Shown in pieces: positions 1 through 8,039 of a stretch of 49,942 nt of DNA. Both the position numbers and the translations under genes were made by a program. The DNA is taken from the NCBI GenBank assembly GCA_030272735.1, contig JARXKL010000007.1, forward strand, positions 1 through 49,942. Reading direction: 5' to 3'. Numbering within the stretch: position 1 is the stretch's first letter; each line of letters opens with the position of its first letter. The notes under the pieces are model-generated. The model did no database searches and was not told the DNA's origin. It was given only the letters and a program-made list of their open reading frames with translations. Origin of the DNA: Patescibacteria group bacterium. Its GTDB lineage: Bacteria > Patescibacteriota > Saccharimonadia > Saccharimonadales > UBA4665.

Positions 1-714
1 GCTATGGAATGGTACTGGGCATATGCCGATTGGCGCCAAGGTATGAAATTTATGACAGAACTTTATCGCACAGTAATTCAGAATACTTTTGGAACCTTAC
101 AATTTAAGCTTGGTCAATTTGATATTGACCTGAGCAAGGAATGGGAAGCTTGGGATTATGTGGAAACTATTCAAAGTCGCTATGGTATTAATCCCTTGGA
201 TTGTACGCTTGAGGAAGTCAAGACCGCGCTAAGGGAAAACAAATTGGAAGTCGAGCAGACCGAAAATAAAGCTCGCGGCATCGACAAGCTCTGGAAGCAC
301 ATCCGCAAAGATGTGGCAGGGCCCATTTGGCTGGTTAATACGCCAACGTTTATTAGTCCATTATCAAAAGTTAATGACGAGCGCCCCGACACTGTGCAGC
401 GTTTTCAGCCGGTTATTGCCGGCTCAGAGCTCGGTAATGGCTTTAGTGAGCTCAACGACCCCATTGATCAGCTTAACCGTTTTGTAGAGCAGCAGGGAAT
501 GCGCGATGACGGCGACGACGAAGCAATGATGCTCGATATCGACTATATAGAAATGCTCGAATATGGTTTGCCACCAACCTGTGGCTGGGGCTTTTCAGAG
601 CGCGTATTCTGGGTTTTCGAAGGTGTTACCGCCCGTGAAGGTGTACCATTTCCGCAACTCCGCTCCGAAATCGACGAAGTCACCAAAACAATTTATCCTG
701 ATATTAAACTCTAG
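1..714 (+). CDS. lysS: Lysyl-tRNA synthetase, class II, C-terminal part (5' truncated by window edge)
   Basis: Charges tRNA-Lys with lysine in the cytoplasm. The reading frame is open from base 1, so the N-terminal OB-fold anticodon-binding domain and motif 1 lie outside the window; the first ATG at 4 is internal. Visible are the strand running from RPDTVQRFQPVIAG to ELGNGFSELNDP, typical of the class II Lys active site, then a motif 3 region around residues 190-220 (PPTCGWGFSERV and EGVPFPQLR). The protein ends shortly after the FPQLR motif, as class II LysRS usually does. Stop is TAG at 712-714. The motif 3 segment GWGFSERVFWVFEG departs from the common GxGxGIDRL form, but the surrounding order of motifs supports the call. 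Confidence 0.9.
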   Translation, partial: AMEWYWAYADWRQGMKFMTELYRTVIQNTFGTLQFKLGQFDIDLSKEWEAWDYVETIQSRYGINPLDCTLEEVKTALRENKLEVEQTENKARGIDKLWKHIRKDVAGPIWLVNTPTFISPLSKVNDERPDTVQRFQPVIAGSELGNGFSELNDPIDQLNRFVEQQGMRDDGDDEAMMLDIDYIEMLEYGLPPTCGWGFSERVFWVFEGVTAREGVPFPQLRSEIDEVTKTIYPDIKL

Positions 715-772
715 CACTTTACTTGCTCAAAAAAAGTAGTACAGTAAACAGTTATTGATTAGGATTGTAGTT

Positions 773-1207
773 ATGTCACACGAAAACAGATTGCCATTCA
801 GCGAAAATGAAATTATTCCACGCTTGAGAGCCGTTCAAGAAGTCTTCATGAAAAATGATGATCCTATTAAACAAACAGAAAATACCAAAGTCGCTCTTGC
901 GGCCTTAGACTTAGACCAGTTACTCGGCGAGACGCTACTTATTGACAGTAGTTTAGCATTTGCTCGCCGGCCTGACGAGTCACTGGACACCCGAATGATG
1001 TACCCGAGCGGATTTATGTTTCTCGGACGGTTAATCGGATATGCCCAGCTTGTCGACGAAGATGTACCCGTAAACGCTGTTACTGTTAATTTCTCTAATC
1101 CAGACATAATAACTTTACCTTCAGAAGAAGCAATAGGAATGCGCAGACTCCAGCTAGAGATCCCGGTGCTCGCAATTAATACGGTAGTTAATACATGGGC
1201 TGCCTAG
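773..1207 (+). CDS. Hypothetical protein, 144 aa
   Basis: Not recognised. The protein (beginning MSHENRLPFSENEII) is soluble, acidic and has no signal peptide or membrane segment. The N-terminal half is helical and the C-terminal half looks like alternating strands. Start ATG 773 is preferred over TTG 755: a TAGGAT hexamer (760-765) sits 7 nt before the ATG, matching the leaderless pattern seen at other genes here, and the same bases could also act as a weak AGGA ribosome-binding site. It lies 58 bp after lysS and 32 bp before the zincin gene. Confidence 0.6.
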   Translation: MSHENRLPFSENEIIPRLRAVQEVFMKNDDPIKQTENTKVALAALDLDQLLGETLLIDSSLAFARRPDESLDTRMMYPSGFMFLGRLIGYAQLVDEDVPVNAVTVNFSNPDIITLPSEEAIGMRRLQLEIPVLAINTVVNTWAA

Positions 1208-1239
1208 TATAAATACTCAAACTATCTTAGGATAGGGGA

Positions 1240-1608
1240 ATGTTAGAAATCAGCGATGAACACTTCCAGACACTAATAGATAAAGCTCTGACTGAATTGC
1301 CAGGTGAGCATGTCAAAAACATAAAAAATGTCGCAATTCTTTACGAAATCGACCCAACGCTCCAGCAGCGTGAAGTATCGCACTTGCGAAATGACCAAAC
1401 ACTGCTAGGGTTATACGAAGGTGTACCGCTGACAGAACGTCAAGGAATGTCGCGCGTGCTCCCCGACAAGATTACGCTTTTCAAAAATCCGCTTTTGCAC
1501 ATGGTGCAGACTGAACAGCAACTACTTCAAGAAATTAAGCATACGCTCTGGCACGAGATAGGACATTATTATGGACTCAACCACACCCAAATCCGCGCAC
1601 TCGAATAA
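1240..1608 (+). CDS. Small zincin-like metallopeptidase (DUF1025/PF06262-type)
   Basis: Predicted minimal zinc metallopeptidase of 122 aa. Near the C-terminus it has HEIGHYYGLNH, i.e. HExxHxxGxxH, with two zinc-ligand histidines, a catalytic glutamate and a third histidine ligand. The segment TLFKNPLL before it is a typical strand of this small family. Length matches the family (about 110-140 aa). There is no signal peptide, so a cytoplasmic role is expected; the substrate is unknown. A TAGGAT hexamer (1228-1233) lies 6 nt before the ATG. The 3' end overlaps the next gene by 38 bp. Confidence 0.85.
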   Translation: MLEISDEHFQTLIDKALTELPGEHVKNIKNVAILYEIDPTLQQREVSHLRNDQTLLGLYEGVPLTERQGMSRVLPDKITLFKNPLLHMVQTEQQLLQEIKHTLWHEIGHYYGLNHTQIRALE

Positions 1609-1879
1609 CCGGTCACTTTTTGACAAGACTTTTCGAGATTCGGAAGGCAATATCACCATTATGCAGATGCCAAATGCTCCGCTAATAGCTTGGATAATCT
1701 TGAAAGTTGCTTCGCTCCTAACAGATGGCCCGCTTTCAAAATATATTTCTATTGCCGCTGCCATCGTGCTGGCTATTTGGGCAGTACTCGAGCTAAAAAG
1801 CGGTGTAAATTATTTCCGCCGAATTTTAGGAGCGGTAGTGTTATTATTGACGCTCATAAGCCTAACTAAAATTATATGA
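1571..1879 (+). CDS. Small membrane protein, 102 aa
   Basis: Unknown function. Two hydrophobic segments are visible, roughly residues 54-70 and 84-101, after a polar N-terminus; a third weaker one covers residues 35-50 (PLIAWIILKVASLL). The start overlaps the zincin gene by 38 bp in another frame. This start is supported by AGGA at 1560-1563, 7 nt before ATG 1571, so the two are probably translationally coupled. The long overlap and the membrane nature suggest a functional link with the zincin, but this is inference. Confidence 0.7.
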   Translation: MDSTTPKSAHSNNRSLFDKTFRDSEGNITIMQMPNAPLIAWIILKVASLLTDGPLSKYISIAAAIVLAIWAVLELKSGVNYFRRILGAVVLLLTLISLTKII

Positions 1880-1889
1880 GGAGCTTGAA

Positions 1890-2192
1890 ATGAAAGTACT
1901 ATGGAACGACAAGGTCATCGCTGAAGCCACTAAAGAAGATCTAATTTATATTGAACAAAAGTGGTATTTTCCGCCGAACAGCATCAAGCAAGAATACTTA
2001 CGCAAGAGTGATACGCCGTATCACTGCCCTTGGAAGGGCGATTGCCAATATTTCGATATTTTTGAAGGTGATACAGTCAGTAAAGACGCGGCATTTAGTT
2101 ACCCGAAACCACTGCCGGGCGCGCTAGATATTGTCAAAAAAGACTTCGCCAATTACGTAGCCTTTTGGCAAGACGTACAGGTGCAAGAATAG
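1890..2192 (+). CDS. DUF427 domain protein
   Basis: 100-aa protein with the DUF427 (PF04248) fold signature: MKVLWNDKVIAE at the N-terminus, WYFPP in the middle, then YHCPWKGDCQYFD and an AFSYPKPLP-like segment. The family is a small beta-tent fold of unclear role, often near redox or detoxification genes. A strong ribosome-binding site, GAGGAG (1878-1883), lies 6 nt upstream. Its TAG stop shares one base with the GTG start of msrA, so the two are very likely co-translated, and an oxidative-stress connection is plausible but unproven. Confidence 0.85.
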   Translation: MKVLWNDKVIAEATKEDLIYIEQKWYFPPNSIKQEYLRKSDTPYHCPWKGDCQYFDIFEGDTVSKDAAFSYPKPLPGALDIVKKDFANYVAFWQDVQVQE

Positions 2193-2677
2193 TGGAGCGT
2201 GCAATTTTTGCAGCCGGTTGTTTCTGGGGAGTACAATACTACTTTGACCAAGTTCCGGGAGTGATTTCAAGTAGCGCAGGATACACTGGTGGCCACACGG
2301 ACGAACCTACGTATGAGCAGGTGTGTTCACACACCACCGGCCATGCTGAAGCAGTCGAACTTGAATTCGATTCTTCATTAGTTAGTTATAGGGAACTCTG
2401 TCAGCATTTTTTTCGCATGCATAATCCGACGCAGTTAAACCGCCAAGGGCCAGACTACGGGGATAGTTACCGCACTGGCATCTTTTACGTCAGTGAAATG
2501 CAGAAGAGTACTGCGGAGCAAGCACTCGAAGCGGCCCAGCCAAACTTTGATGAGCCAATCGTAACCGAAATTTCAGCCGCAACTACTTTTTGGCCTGCAG
2601 AAGATTACCATCAGAAATACACCGAGAAAACTGGTCGCGGTATGTGCCACATTCCCTACGAACCGCTCGCAGCCTAA
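2192..2677 (+). CDS. msrA: Peptide-methionine (S)-S-oxide reductase MsrA
   Basis: Reduces methionine-S-sulfoxide in proteins using thioredoxin or a similar donor. The signature AGCFWGVQYYF gives the catalytic Cys at residue 10 (numbered from GTG 2192), followed by the family segments GYTGGHTDEPTYEQVC, TTGHAEAVEL and YHQKY. A CH pair near the C-terminus (GMCHIPYE) may supply the resolving cysteine. Start GTG 2192 is chosen because the family begins a few residues before GCFWG; upstream in-frame codons would lie within the DUF427 gene. Full length for the family (about 160 aa). Confidence 0.95.
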   Translation: MERAIFAAGCFWGVQYYFDQVPGVISSSAGYTGGHTDEPTYEQVCSHTTGHAEAVELEFDSSLVSYRELCQHFFRMHNPTQLNRQGPDYGDSYRTGIFYVSEMQKSTAEQALEAAQPNFDEPIVTEISAATTFWPAEDYHQKYTEKTGRGMCHIPYEPLAA

Positions 2678-2679
2678 AC

Positions 2680-2708
2680 TTGTCTAAAACCCCTGTAGCG
2701 GTTATGCT
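2680..2708 (+). promoter_or_regulatory. Putative sigma70-like promoter upstream of the HtrA-like protease
   Basis: TTGTCT (2680-2685), a 17-nt spacer, and TATGCT (2703-2708). Transcription would start near 2715, giving a leader of about 25 nt before GTG 2740 with a weak AGAGTGGG-type ribosome-binding site. Confidence 0.4.
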
Positions 2709-2739
2709 TAGGGCAGCAATATAGCAAGAGTGGGTAATT

Positions 2740-4851
2740 GTGCAGCAAGCTCAAAAACAGACAATCAAACCGCATCACCATAAACCGTTTCGAAAACGGC
2801 ATCTCTCGGCGTTTGTTATCAGTTTTTTGCTGTTTGTTTTTAGTTTATTGCAGTTCGGTATTTTGCAAGGGATCAACCGTCCACATGCTGCCCCAAGCAG
2901 TGACCAACAAGTTCGTCAAAGTTCCCTAACACGTATCAGTTCTGTGTATGGATTTGGCTTTACCGCCGATACAAATCAGCTGATTGTTGATGCGACTAAA
3001 CTGGATGAAAGGGGAGTCGCTCATGATGTAGCTGCCTCAGAACTTATAGGATCATCTGCAATAACAAGTGCTAAGGTGAAGCCCCGAGCGGGCACGGTTG
3101 AACGCACTGAATCTGCTGCAGAGGCGCGAATTGAAGTACTGCCAGATCCTGCCATTCTGACCGGTGCAATAAACAGCCCAGCTAATAAAGGTTTATCGGC
3201 TACTAAAGTAGCGCGTTCGTTGTTCGCGCCACCTAAAAGCGAAGAATTTACTTCAAAAATTATTTCTGAAGGGTCTAGTAGTATTGGCGGCGCAACTGCT
3301 TATAAAACAGTTTATGAACTAATCCCGAACTTTGCTGGCGGCAAAACCTATGTAGTTGTTTGGAGCGGCGTAACCCGTGACAGCAGAGCTTTTGCAGTTA
3401 CCCTCCAGGGTCTGGTGGGTACACCATCTGTGCCGATGGCATTTACGCAATTCTTCAAAACACTCAGCATTGCTACAGCGCAGCAAGTCAAAGGTGCGAG
3501 CGTCAGTTTTATCCCTCAAAAAGTCGCAGCTGATACCACTAAACTCGATCCTAAATATCTATCTGATGCGGTCTCGCCAGCAGTTGTAAAAATATATCAT
3601 CTTATCTGCGGAGCCCTGACAATCGATGGTAACAAAATAACTGATGATGCGTGCAGCGGCTTCACTGGCAGCGGCTTTTTGGTCACGAGTAACGGGTATA
3701 TTGCTACCAACGGACACGTTGTCGTGTACGGTGCGCAAGATGCTCTGGTCGATATTTTGACTCATAATCCAAATGCACTGACAGCTTTTCTGCGAGGTGT
3801 GGGGCTCACCGGTGAGCAAGTCCAGCAGGTAAATAGTAACCCAGTGACCATGGCATCAATCATTGCTAAAATTTACGATATTCCAGATGAAAAACTGCAC
3901 TTTGAGAACAAAAAAGACGTTGAATTAGTAGCTATTGGATCGACGCCGCCACACTTTGAACAACTGGCTACGAGCACTGATATTTCGCGCTATCAACGCG
4001 ACAGCAATGAACTCAAAACAGCGAAGATTATAGGCTATAATTACGTTGCAAAAGATAAGCTCACGGCCATTGCGGATCCTGCCAAAGGTTTCACTGCCAG
4101 TGATGTGGCGCTCATTAAAATTGATGTTCAAAACGCCCCAACTATTGCTTTGTCTAAAGCCAAAGTGATGCAGAACCAACGTGTTTTCCTTGTAGGTTTC
4201 CCCGGAGACGCCGACAACGAACTAACAGACAATACAACTCTTGGAGTCTCAGTAACAGATGGAGTTATAAGCTCTATTCGCCAAGCAGCGGGCAAGAACG
4301 GACTCCTCTATCAATCAGACGCTGATGCATCTCACGGAAATAGCGGAGGACCGGCAATCGATGAATCCGGCAATGCAATAGGGCTTCTTACGTACCGTGC
4401 ATCAGGGGACGCCAGCGGTAATGCTGCAAAAAGTTATATCCGTGATATTCAAGATTTCAGTGAATTAGCCAACAAGCTAAACGTGGGTATTAACAGTGAT
4501 AGCTCTACACAGCGGGCATGGTTGACCGGCCTCGATCTGTACGCCAAGAACCATTATTCGGCAGCACAGGAACAATTCAAAAAAGTCCAGGAAGCGTATC
4601 CCGCTCAACGTTTGGTAGCGGCATATTTAGTATCCGCGCAAGCTGCAATCGACAGTGGTAAAGACACCAAACAAGTGCCAACATCTTGGCTAGTGACTGC
4701 CGCAGCGCTTGCTTTCTGTGTCGCTGCGTTATCGGCATGGTTGATTGTGCGCCATCACGGTAAGCACCAGGTGTATAAGGCCTTCAAACAGGATCACGAG
4801 GGAAGTTATAAGCAGACAGGCGGACCTGGTCTGCCGCATCATGTACACTAA
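2740..4851 (+). CDS. Membrane-anchored HtrA/trypsin-like serine protease, 703 aa
   Basis: Predicted envelope protease. Domains in order: basic, His-rich N-terminus; membrane segment at about 23-45; an extracytoplasmic domain at about 60-255 that I do not recognise; a trypsin-like domain at about 275-580; a TPR-like helical stretch at about 583-630; a second membrane segment near 643-668 and a short basic His-rich tail. The catalytic triad is visible: His326 in IATNGHVV, Asp455 in SDVALIKID, Ser535 in SHGNSGGPA. No PDZ domain follows the protease domain, unlike classical DegP. An insertion of about 110 residues between His and Asp is longer than usual. Two membrane anchors would place the protease outside with both tails inside. 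Start is GTG 2740. Confidence 0.85.
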   Translation: MQQAQKQTIKPHHHKPFRKRHLSAFVISFLLFVFSLLQFGILQGINRPHAAPSSDQQVRQSSLTRISSVYGFGFTADTNQLIVDATKLDERGVAHDVAASELIGSSAITSAKVKPRAGTVERTESAAEARIEVLPDPAILTGAINSPANKGLSATKVARSLFAPPKSEEFTSKIISEGSSSIGGATAYKTVYELIPNFAGGKTYVVVWSGVTRDSRAFAVTLQGLVGTPSVPMAFTQFFKTLSIATAQQVKGASVSFIPQKVAADTTKLDPKYLSDAVSPAVVKIYHLICGALTIDGNKITDDACSGFTGSGFLVTSNGYIATNGHVVVYGAQDALVDILTHNPNALTAFLRGVGLTGEQVQQVNSNPVTMASIIAKIYDIPDEKLHFENKKDVELVAIGSTPPHFEQLATSTDISRYQRDSNELKTAKIIGYNYVAKDKLTAIADPAKGFTASDVALIKIDVQNAPTIALSKAKVMQNQRVFLVGFPGDADNELTDNTTLGVSVTDGVISSIRQAAGKNGLLYQSDADASHGNSGGPAIDESGNAIGLLTYRASGDASGNAAKSYIRDIQDFSELANKLNVGINSDSSTQRAWLTGLDLYAKNHYSAAQEQFKKVQEAYPAQRLVAAYLVSAQAAIDSGKDTKQVPTSWLVTAAALAFCVAALSAWLIVRHHGKHQVYKAFKQDHEGSYKQTGGPGLPHHVH

Positions 4852-4855
4852 GAGT

Positions 4856-5470
4856 ATGACAATAATCTTCGATTTTGATGGGACCATTGCCGATAGTTTT
4901 GATTATATTTCTGAGTTTTTGCTTGCCGAAGCCAAAATTGGGCCAGTGAACGAATCGAGCAAACAAGTGTTGCGTGGCATGTCTATGCAGGCAATGGCCC
5001 GCGAGCTAGGTTTCCCCTGGTACAAACTGCCAGGTTTATTCATACGAGGCAGACGTGGCATGGCGGGCGGCGTGAAGCATCTTCAGCCTTTCGAGGGCAT
5101 GCCAGAAGTCATTCGCAAATTGCACGCCGAAGGCCACGAACTGTTCCTGCTCAGCAGTAATAATGTTCGCAACATCAGAGCATTTTTGCACGCCCACGAT
5201 CTACACGAATATTTCTTAGAAATTTATGGTGGCGTTGGTGTCTTTGGTAAGGGGCCAGCCATGCGTAAGCTACTCAAGGAAAATAATCTCGAAATTAGTG
5301 ATGCGATATATATTGGCGACGAAGTTCGCGATGCCGAAGCAGGCCAGTCAATTGGCCTCGATGTGCTATCAGTTCTATGGGGTTTTGCCCGATCAAAAGA
5401 CTTAAAAGCAATTAACCCAAAACTATTAGCTGCGACGCCAAAAGACATAATCACGGTCCTCGAACGCTAA
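4856..5470 (+). CDS. HAD-superfamily hydrolase (phosphoglycolate phosphatase-like)
   Basis: Predicted cytoplasmic phosphatase of 204 aa. HAD motifs in order: motif I DFDGTIADS at residues 6-14 (nucleophile and acid/base aspartates), motif II LLSSNN, a lysine in FGKGPAMRKLL, and motif III IYIGDEVRDAEAG. The cap is a helical C1-type insert, as in phosphoglycolate phosphatase or PpaX; the substrate cannot be read from sequence. Start ATG 4856 is chosen because it puts motif I at the usual distance from the N-terminus and begins 4 bp after the protease stop; longer in-frame starts run into the protease gene. Confidence 0.85.
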   Translation: MTIIFDFDGTIADSFDYISEFLLAEAKIGPVNESSKQVLRGMSMQAMARELGFPWYKLPGLFIRGRRGMAGGVKHLQPFEGMPEVIRKLHAEGHELFLLSSNNVRNIRAFLHAHDLHEYFLEIYGGVGVFGKGPAMRKLLKENNLEISDAIYIGDEVRDAEAGQSIGLDVLSVLWGFARSKDLKAINPKLLAATPKDIITVLER

Positions 5471-5472
5471 AC

Positions 5473-5481
5473 TGCTAGAAT
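5473..5481 (+). promoter_or_regulatory. Extended -10 element of the PD-(D/E)XK nuclease gene
   Basis: TGC-TAGAAT fits an extended -10 (TGn plus hexamer). The hexamer ends 6 nt before ATG 5488, so transcription would begin at or next to the start codon: a predicted leaderless mRNA. Confidence 0.5.
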
Positions 5482-5487
5482 AGAGCA

Positions 5488-6267
5488 ATGGCATATCAAC
5501 GGGAGCGCTCAGCGCCGTACCAACCTGGGCAGAAGTATCCGTATAAAATCTCTCGCTCAAAAATTGAGCTCTTCAAGCAGTGCCCACGCTGTTTTTGGCT
5601 CGATGCCCGGCGCAAGATAACTCGCCCAAATGGGCCGCCCTTCAACATCAATAAAACCATTGATGAATTATTCAAAAAAGAATTCGATCGCTACCGCGTG
5701 CTCGGCGAGCCCCATCCACTCATGACTGAATTCAAGGTGAAGGCCATTCCATATGCCCATAAGGATATGGACACCTGGCGTTACAACTTTACTGGCGTCA
5801 CGGCACTGCATAAGCCAACAAATTTCCATGTATTTGGTGCAGTTGATGACATCTGGGTCAACGATGCCGGCGAGCTGATCGTCGTTGATTATAAAGCGAC
5901 ATCCAAAGCCACAGAAGTAGGCATTAGCTCAGACTGGCAGATTAGCTACAAACGGCAGATGGAAGTTTACCAGTGGCTGTTGCGCCAAAACGGATTTGAG
6001 GTCAATGATACCGGCTATTTTGTGTATACCAACGGCCGTACGGACGTTGACGGCTTCAACGATCGCGTCGAATTCCGCACCAAAGTTATTCCGTATACCG
6101 GCTCGGACTCTTGGATTGAAAAAACTTTGCAACAGATGAAAGATTGCATCGAGAATGATAAAATGCCGCCAATTGGCGATGCAGCAATGGGCGGCCCTTG
6201 CGATTTTTGTACCTACGCGCGCCAACGCACCGAGCTTACTCTCGAACACATCCAAAGCAAAGCGTAG
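5488..6267 (+). CDS. PD-(D/E)XK nuclease-family protein with four conserved-type cysteines (Cas4/AddB-like)
   Basis: 259-aa predicted nuclease. The core motif is visible as GAVDD (Asp120/121) followed by VVDYKAT (Asp134, Lys136), and QMEVYQWLL (about 157-165) is the QhxxY helix of RecB/Cas4-like nucleases. Cysteines come as CPRC (32, 35) and CDFC (238, 241), which could hold an Fe-S cluster as in Cas4, AddB and Dna2, though those families usually have a 1+3 spacing rather than 2+2. No cas genes or CRISPR array are nearby, so a role in DNA repair or end processing is more likely than adaptation. The call is by motif; the exact family is uncertain. Confidence 0.8.
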   Translation: MAYQRERSAPYQPGQKYPYKISRSKIELFKQCPRCFWLDARRKITRPNGPPFNINKTIDELFKKEFDRYRVLGEPHPLMTEFKVKAIPYAHKDMDTWRYNFTGVTALHKPTNFHVFGAVDDIWVNDAGELIVVDYKATSKATEVGISSDWQISYKRQMEVYQWLLRQNGFEVNDTGYFVYTNGRTDVDGFNDRVEFRTKVIPYTGSDSWIEKTLQQMKDCIENDKMPPIGDAAMGGPCDFCTYARQRTELTLEHIQSKA

Positions 6268-6287
6268 TAACCGTCACGTATCTTGGG

Positions 6288-6293
6288 TATACT
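6288..6293 (+). promoter_or_regulatory. -10 element of serS
   Basis: TATACT ends 6 nt before ATG 6300, predicting a leaderless serS transcript. I see no good -35. Confidence 0.45.
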
Positions 6294-6299
6294 GTGGGC

Positions 6300-7544
6300 A
6301 TGCTTGATATCCAATTCATCCGCGATAATCCCGAACTTGTTGCGGAAAAATCCAAACAAAAGGGATATCCCGTCGATATTCCTCAGTTATTAGAGCTTGA
6401 TGTCGAGCGCCGAACACGCCTGACTCAGATTGATGAACTTCGCGCCCGCCGCAATACGCTGGCTAGCGAATTGAAGCAGGGCAAGCCATCTGACGAACAA
6501 ATCGCTGCTGGCCGCCATATGAAAGAAGAAGTTGCTACTTTCGAAGCCGACCTCAAGCTCATTGACGAGAAGTATCAAAGACAAATGCAAGGCATACCGA
6601 ATTTAATCCAAGACGATGTACCAATTGGAGGTGAAGAATTAAGCGTTGAAGTTGGTGCTTACGGCGACCAAACAACGGGAGCCGAAGACCACCTCGACTA
6701 TATGGCAAAACGAGACTGGGTAGATTTCGAACGTGGCACCAAGGTTGCTGGAACGAAATTCTACTTCTTAAAAGGTGATCTTGCACTCCTCGAAAATGCC
6801 ATAACACAGTTCGCCCTCAACTTTGTGCTGCAAAAAGGCTTCACCTATATGACAGTTCCAAACATGGTGAACAGCCGCATAGCAACAGGAACTGGTTTTG
6901 CGCCGCGATCGAGCGAACAAAGTGACGAGTATTTTCTGGAAGGCGAAGATTTATCACTGATTGCTACCGCTGAAATGCCATTAACTGGCTATCATGCAGA
7001 TGAAATTATTGAGGAAAAAGACTTACCATTACTCTATGTAGGGTATAGCCCTTGCTATCGCAAAGAGGCAGGAACCTACGGCAAGCATACCCGCGGATTA
7101 TTCCGAGTGCATCAGTTTAACAAACTCGAAATGTATGCGTTCGTAGTACCTGAGGCCAGCAACAAAATGCACGAACGTATTCGAGCTATTGAAGAAGAAT
7201 TGTGGCAGGCGATAGACATCCCGTACCACGTCATAAATATTGCATCTGGTGATCTTGGGGCTCCCGCGGCCAAGAAGTATGACCTCGAATACTGGTCAAA
7301 AGTTGACGGTAATTACCGAGAATTAACGAGCTGTTCAAACTGCACAGATTTTCAAGCGCGGAATTTAAATATTCGCGTCCGTCGTCAAGACGGGACCATA
7401 GAAATACTCCATACACTCAACGGAACTGCAGCTGCCTTAGCCCGTTCCTTAATAGCCATTGTTGAACACAATCAGCAGGAAAACGGCAAACTACGCATTC
7501 CAGAAGTGTTACGCCCCTATATGGGCGACCGTAGCGAAATCTGA
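6300..7544 (+). CDS. serS: Seryl-tRNA synthetase
   Basis: Charges tRNA-Ser (and tRNA-Sec where present). The N-terminal antiparallel coiled-coil arm spans about residues 27-100 (LDVERRTRLTQIDELRARR, then a second helix). The class II catalytic domain follows, with motif 2 around CYRKEAGTYGKHTRGLFRVHQF and motif 3 NGTAAALARSLIAIVE; LTSCSNCTDFQARR-type text (here SCSNCTDFQARNLNIR) is a SerRS hallmark. The 414-aa length is normal. Start ATG 6300 begins the standard MLDIQFIRDNPE N-terminus and sits just after a -10 element; upstream codons overlap the nuclease gene. Confidence 0.97.
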   Translation: MLDIQFIRDNPELVAEKSKQKGYPVDIPQLLELDVERRTRLTQIDELRARRNTLASELKQGKPSDEQIAAGRHMKEEVATFEADLKLIDEKYQRQMQGIPNLIQDDVPIGGEELSVEVGAYGDQTTGAEDHLDYMAKRDWVDFERGTKVAGTKFYFLKGDLALLENAITQFALNFVLQKGFTYMTVPNMVNSRIATGTGFAPRSSEQSDEYFLEGEDLSLIATAEMPLTGYHADEIIEEKDLPLLYVGYSPCYRKEAGTYGKHTRGLFRVHQFNKLEMYAFVVPEASNKMHERIRAIEEELWQAIDIPYHVINIASGDLGAPAAKKYDLEYWSKVDGNYRELTSCSNCTDFQARNLNIRVRRQDGTIEILHTLNGTAAALARSLIAIVEHNQQENGKLRIPEVLRPYMGDRSEI

Positions 7545-7576
7545 AAATCATACAGCCAATCGTTGCATAGCGAGCG

Positions 7577-7582
7577 TATAAT
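7577..7582 (+). promoter_or_regulatory. -10 element of hpf
   Basis: TATAAT in the gap after serS. The expected start near 7589 gives a leader of about 43 nt carrying GGAGG (7621-7625), 6 nt before ATG 7632. This is one of the few leadered, Shine-Dalgarno-type starts in the region. Confidence 0.45.
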
Positions 7583-7631
7583 AAGTTGTAGCTTTTTAAG
7601 CATCGTTCAAACAATAAAACGGAGGAATAGC

Positions 7632-8024
7632 ATGCTACAAAAATTCGAAATTCAAGGTGTTCATACTACTGTTGACGACAAACTCCGTGCCTATGTAAAT
7701 AAAAAACTTGGCGGCCTCGATAAGTATATGCCCAAAGCGGCTAAAGACAGCGCGCATCTAAAAGTTCATTTAAAAGAAGCCAAGAAAAAAAACAATGCAC
7801 ACTGCACCTGCGAAGCAACCTTGCATATGCCGCACCAGGACATCGTTATTAAAGAGAGCGCGCTCAATATGTATGCCGCAGTCGATATTATGGAAACAAA
7901 ACTCAAGCAGCACTTGCAAAAATATAAGGAGTTACACGGCAGCGGCAAGGGCAGGCGCCATCTCTTCGCCCGCTTCAATCGCAAAAAAATCATCGACAAC
8001 ACTGTCCCTGAACTAGACGTTTGA
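7632..8024 (+). CDS. hpf: Ribosome hibernation promoting factor / YfiA family
   Basis: 130-aa protein of the short HPF/YfiA type, which binds the 30S decoding region and silences ribosomes when growth stops. Family features: MLQKFEIQGVHTTVDDKLRAYV start, HLKVHLKEAKKKN and CEATLHMPHQDIVI strands, then SALNMYAAVDIMETKLKQHLQKYK (helix 2). The tail is short and basic and lacks the dimerisation domain of long HPF. Start ATG 7632 is set by the GGAGG ribosome-binding site; the in-frame extension to 7563 would run through the promoter. Confidence 0.92.
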   Translation: MLQKFEIQGVHTTVDDKLRAYVNKKLGGLDKYMPKAAKDSAHLKVHLKEAKKKNNAHCTCEATLHMPHQDIVIKESALNMYAAVDIMETKLKQHLQKYKELHGSGKGRRHLFARFNRKKIIDNTVPELDV

Positions 8025-8026
8025 TA

Positions 8027-8032
8027 TATACT
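8027..8032 (+). promoter_or_regulatory. -10 element, predicted leaderless start
   Basis: TATACT ends 7 nt before ATG 8040. It overlaps and follows the hpf stop codon, so the next gene has its own promoter. Confidence 0.45.
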
Positions 8033-8039
8033 GTTTTGA

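Noticed and set aside
4745-4855. Longer HAD protein starting inside the protease gene
   Set aside because: HAD motif I is normally near the N-terminus; ATG 4856 fits and avoids an overlap of more than 100 bp.
5488-6267. Cas4 as evidence for a CRISPR system
   Set aside because: No repeats and no other cas genes in the window; a stand-alone nuclease is the simpler reading.
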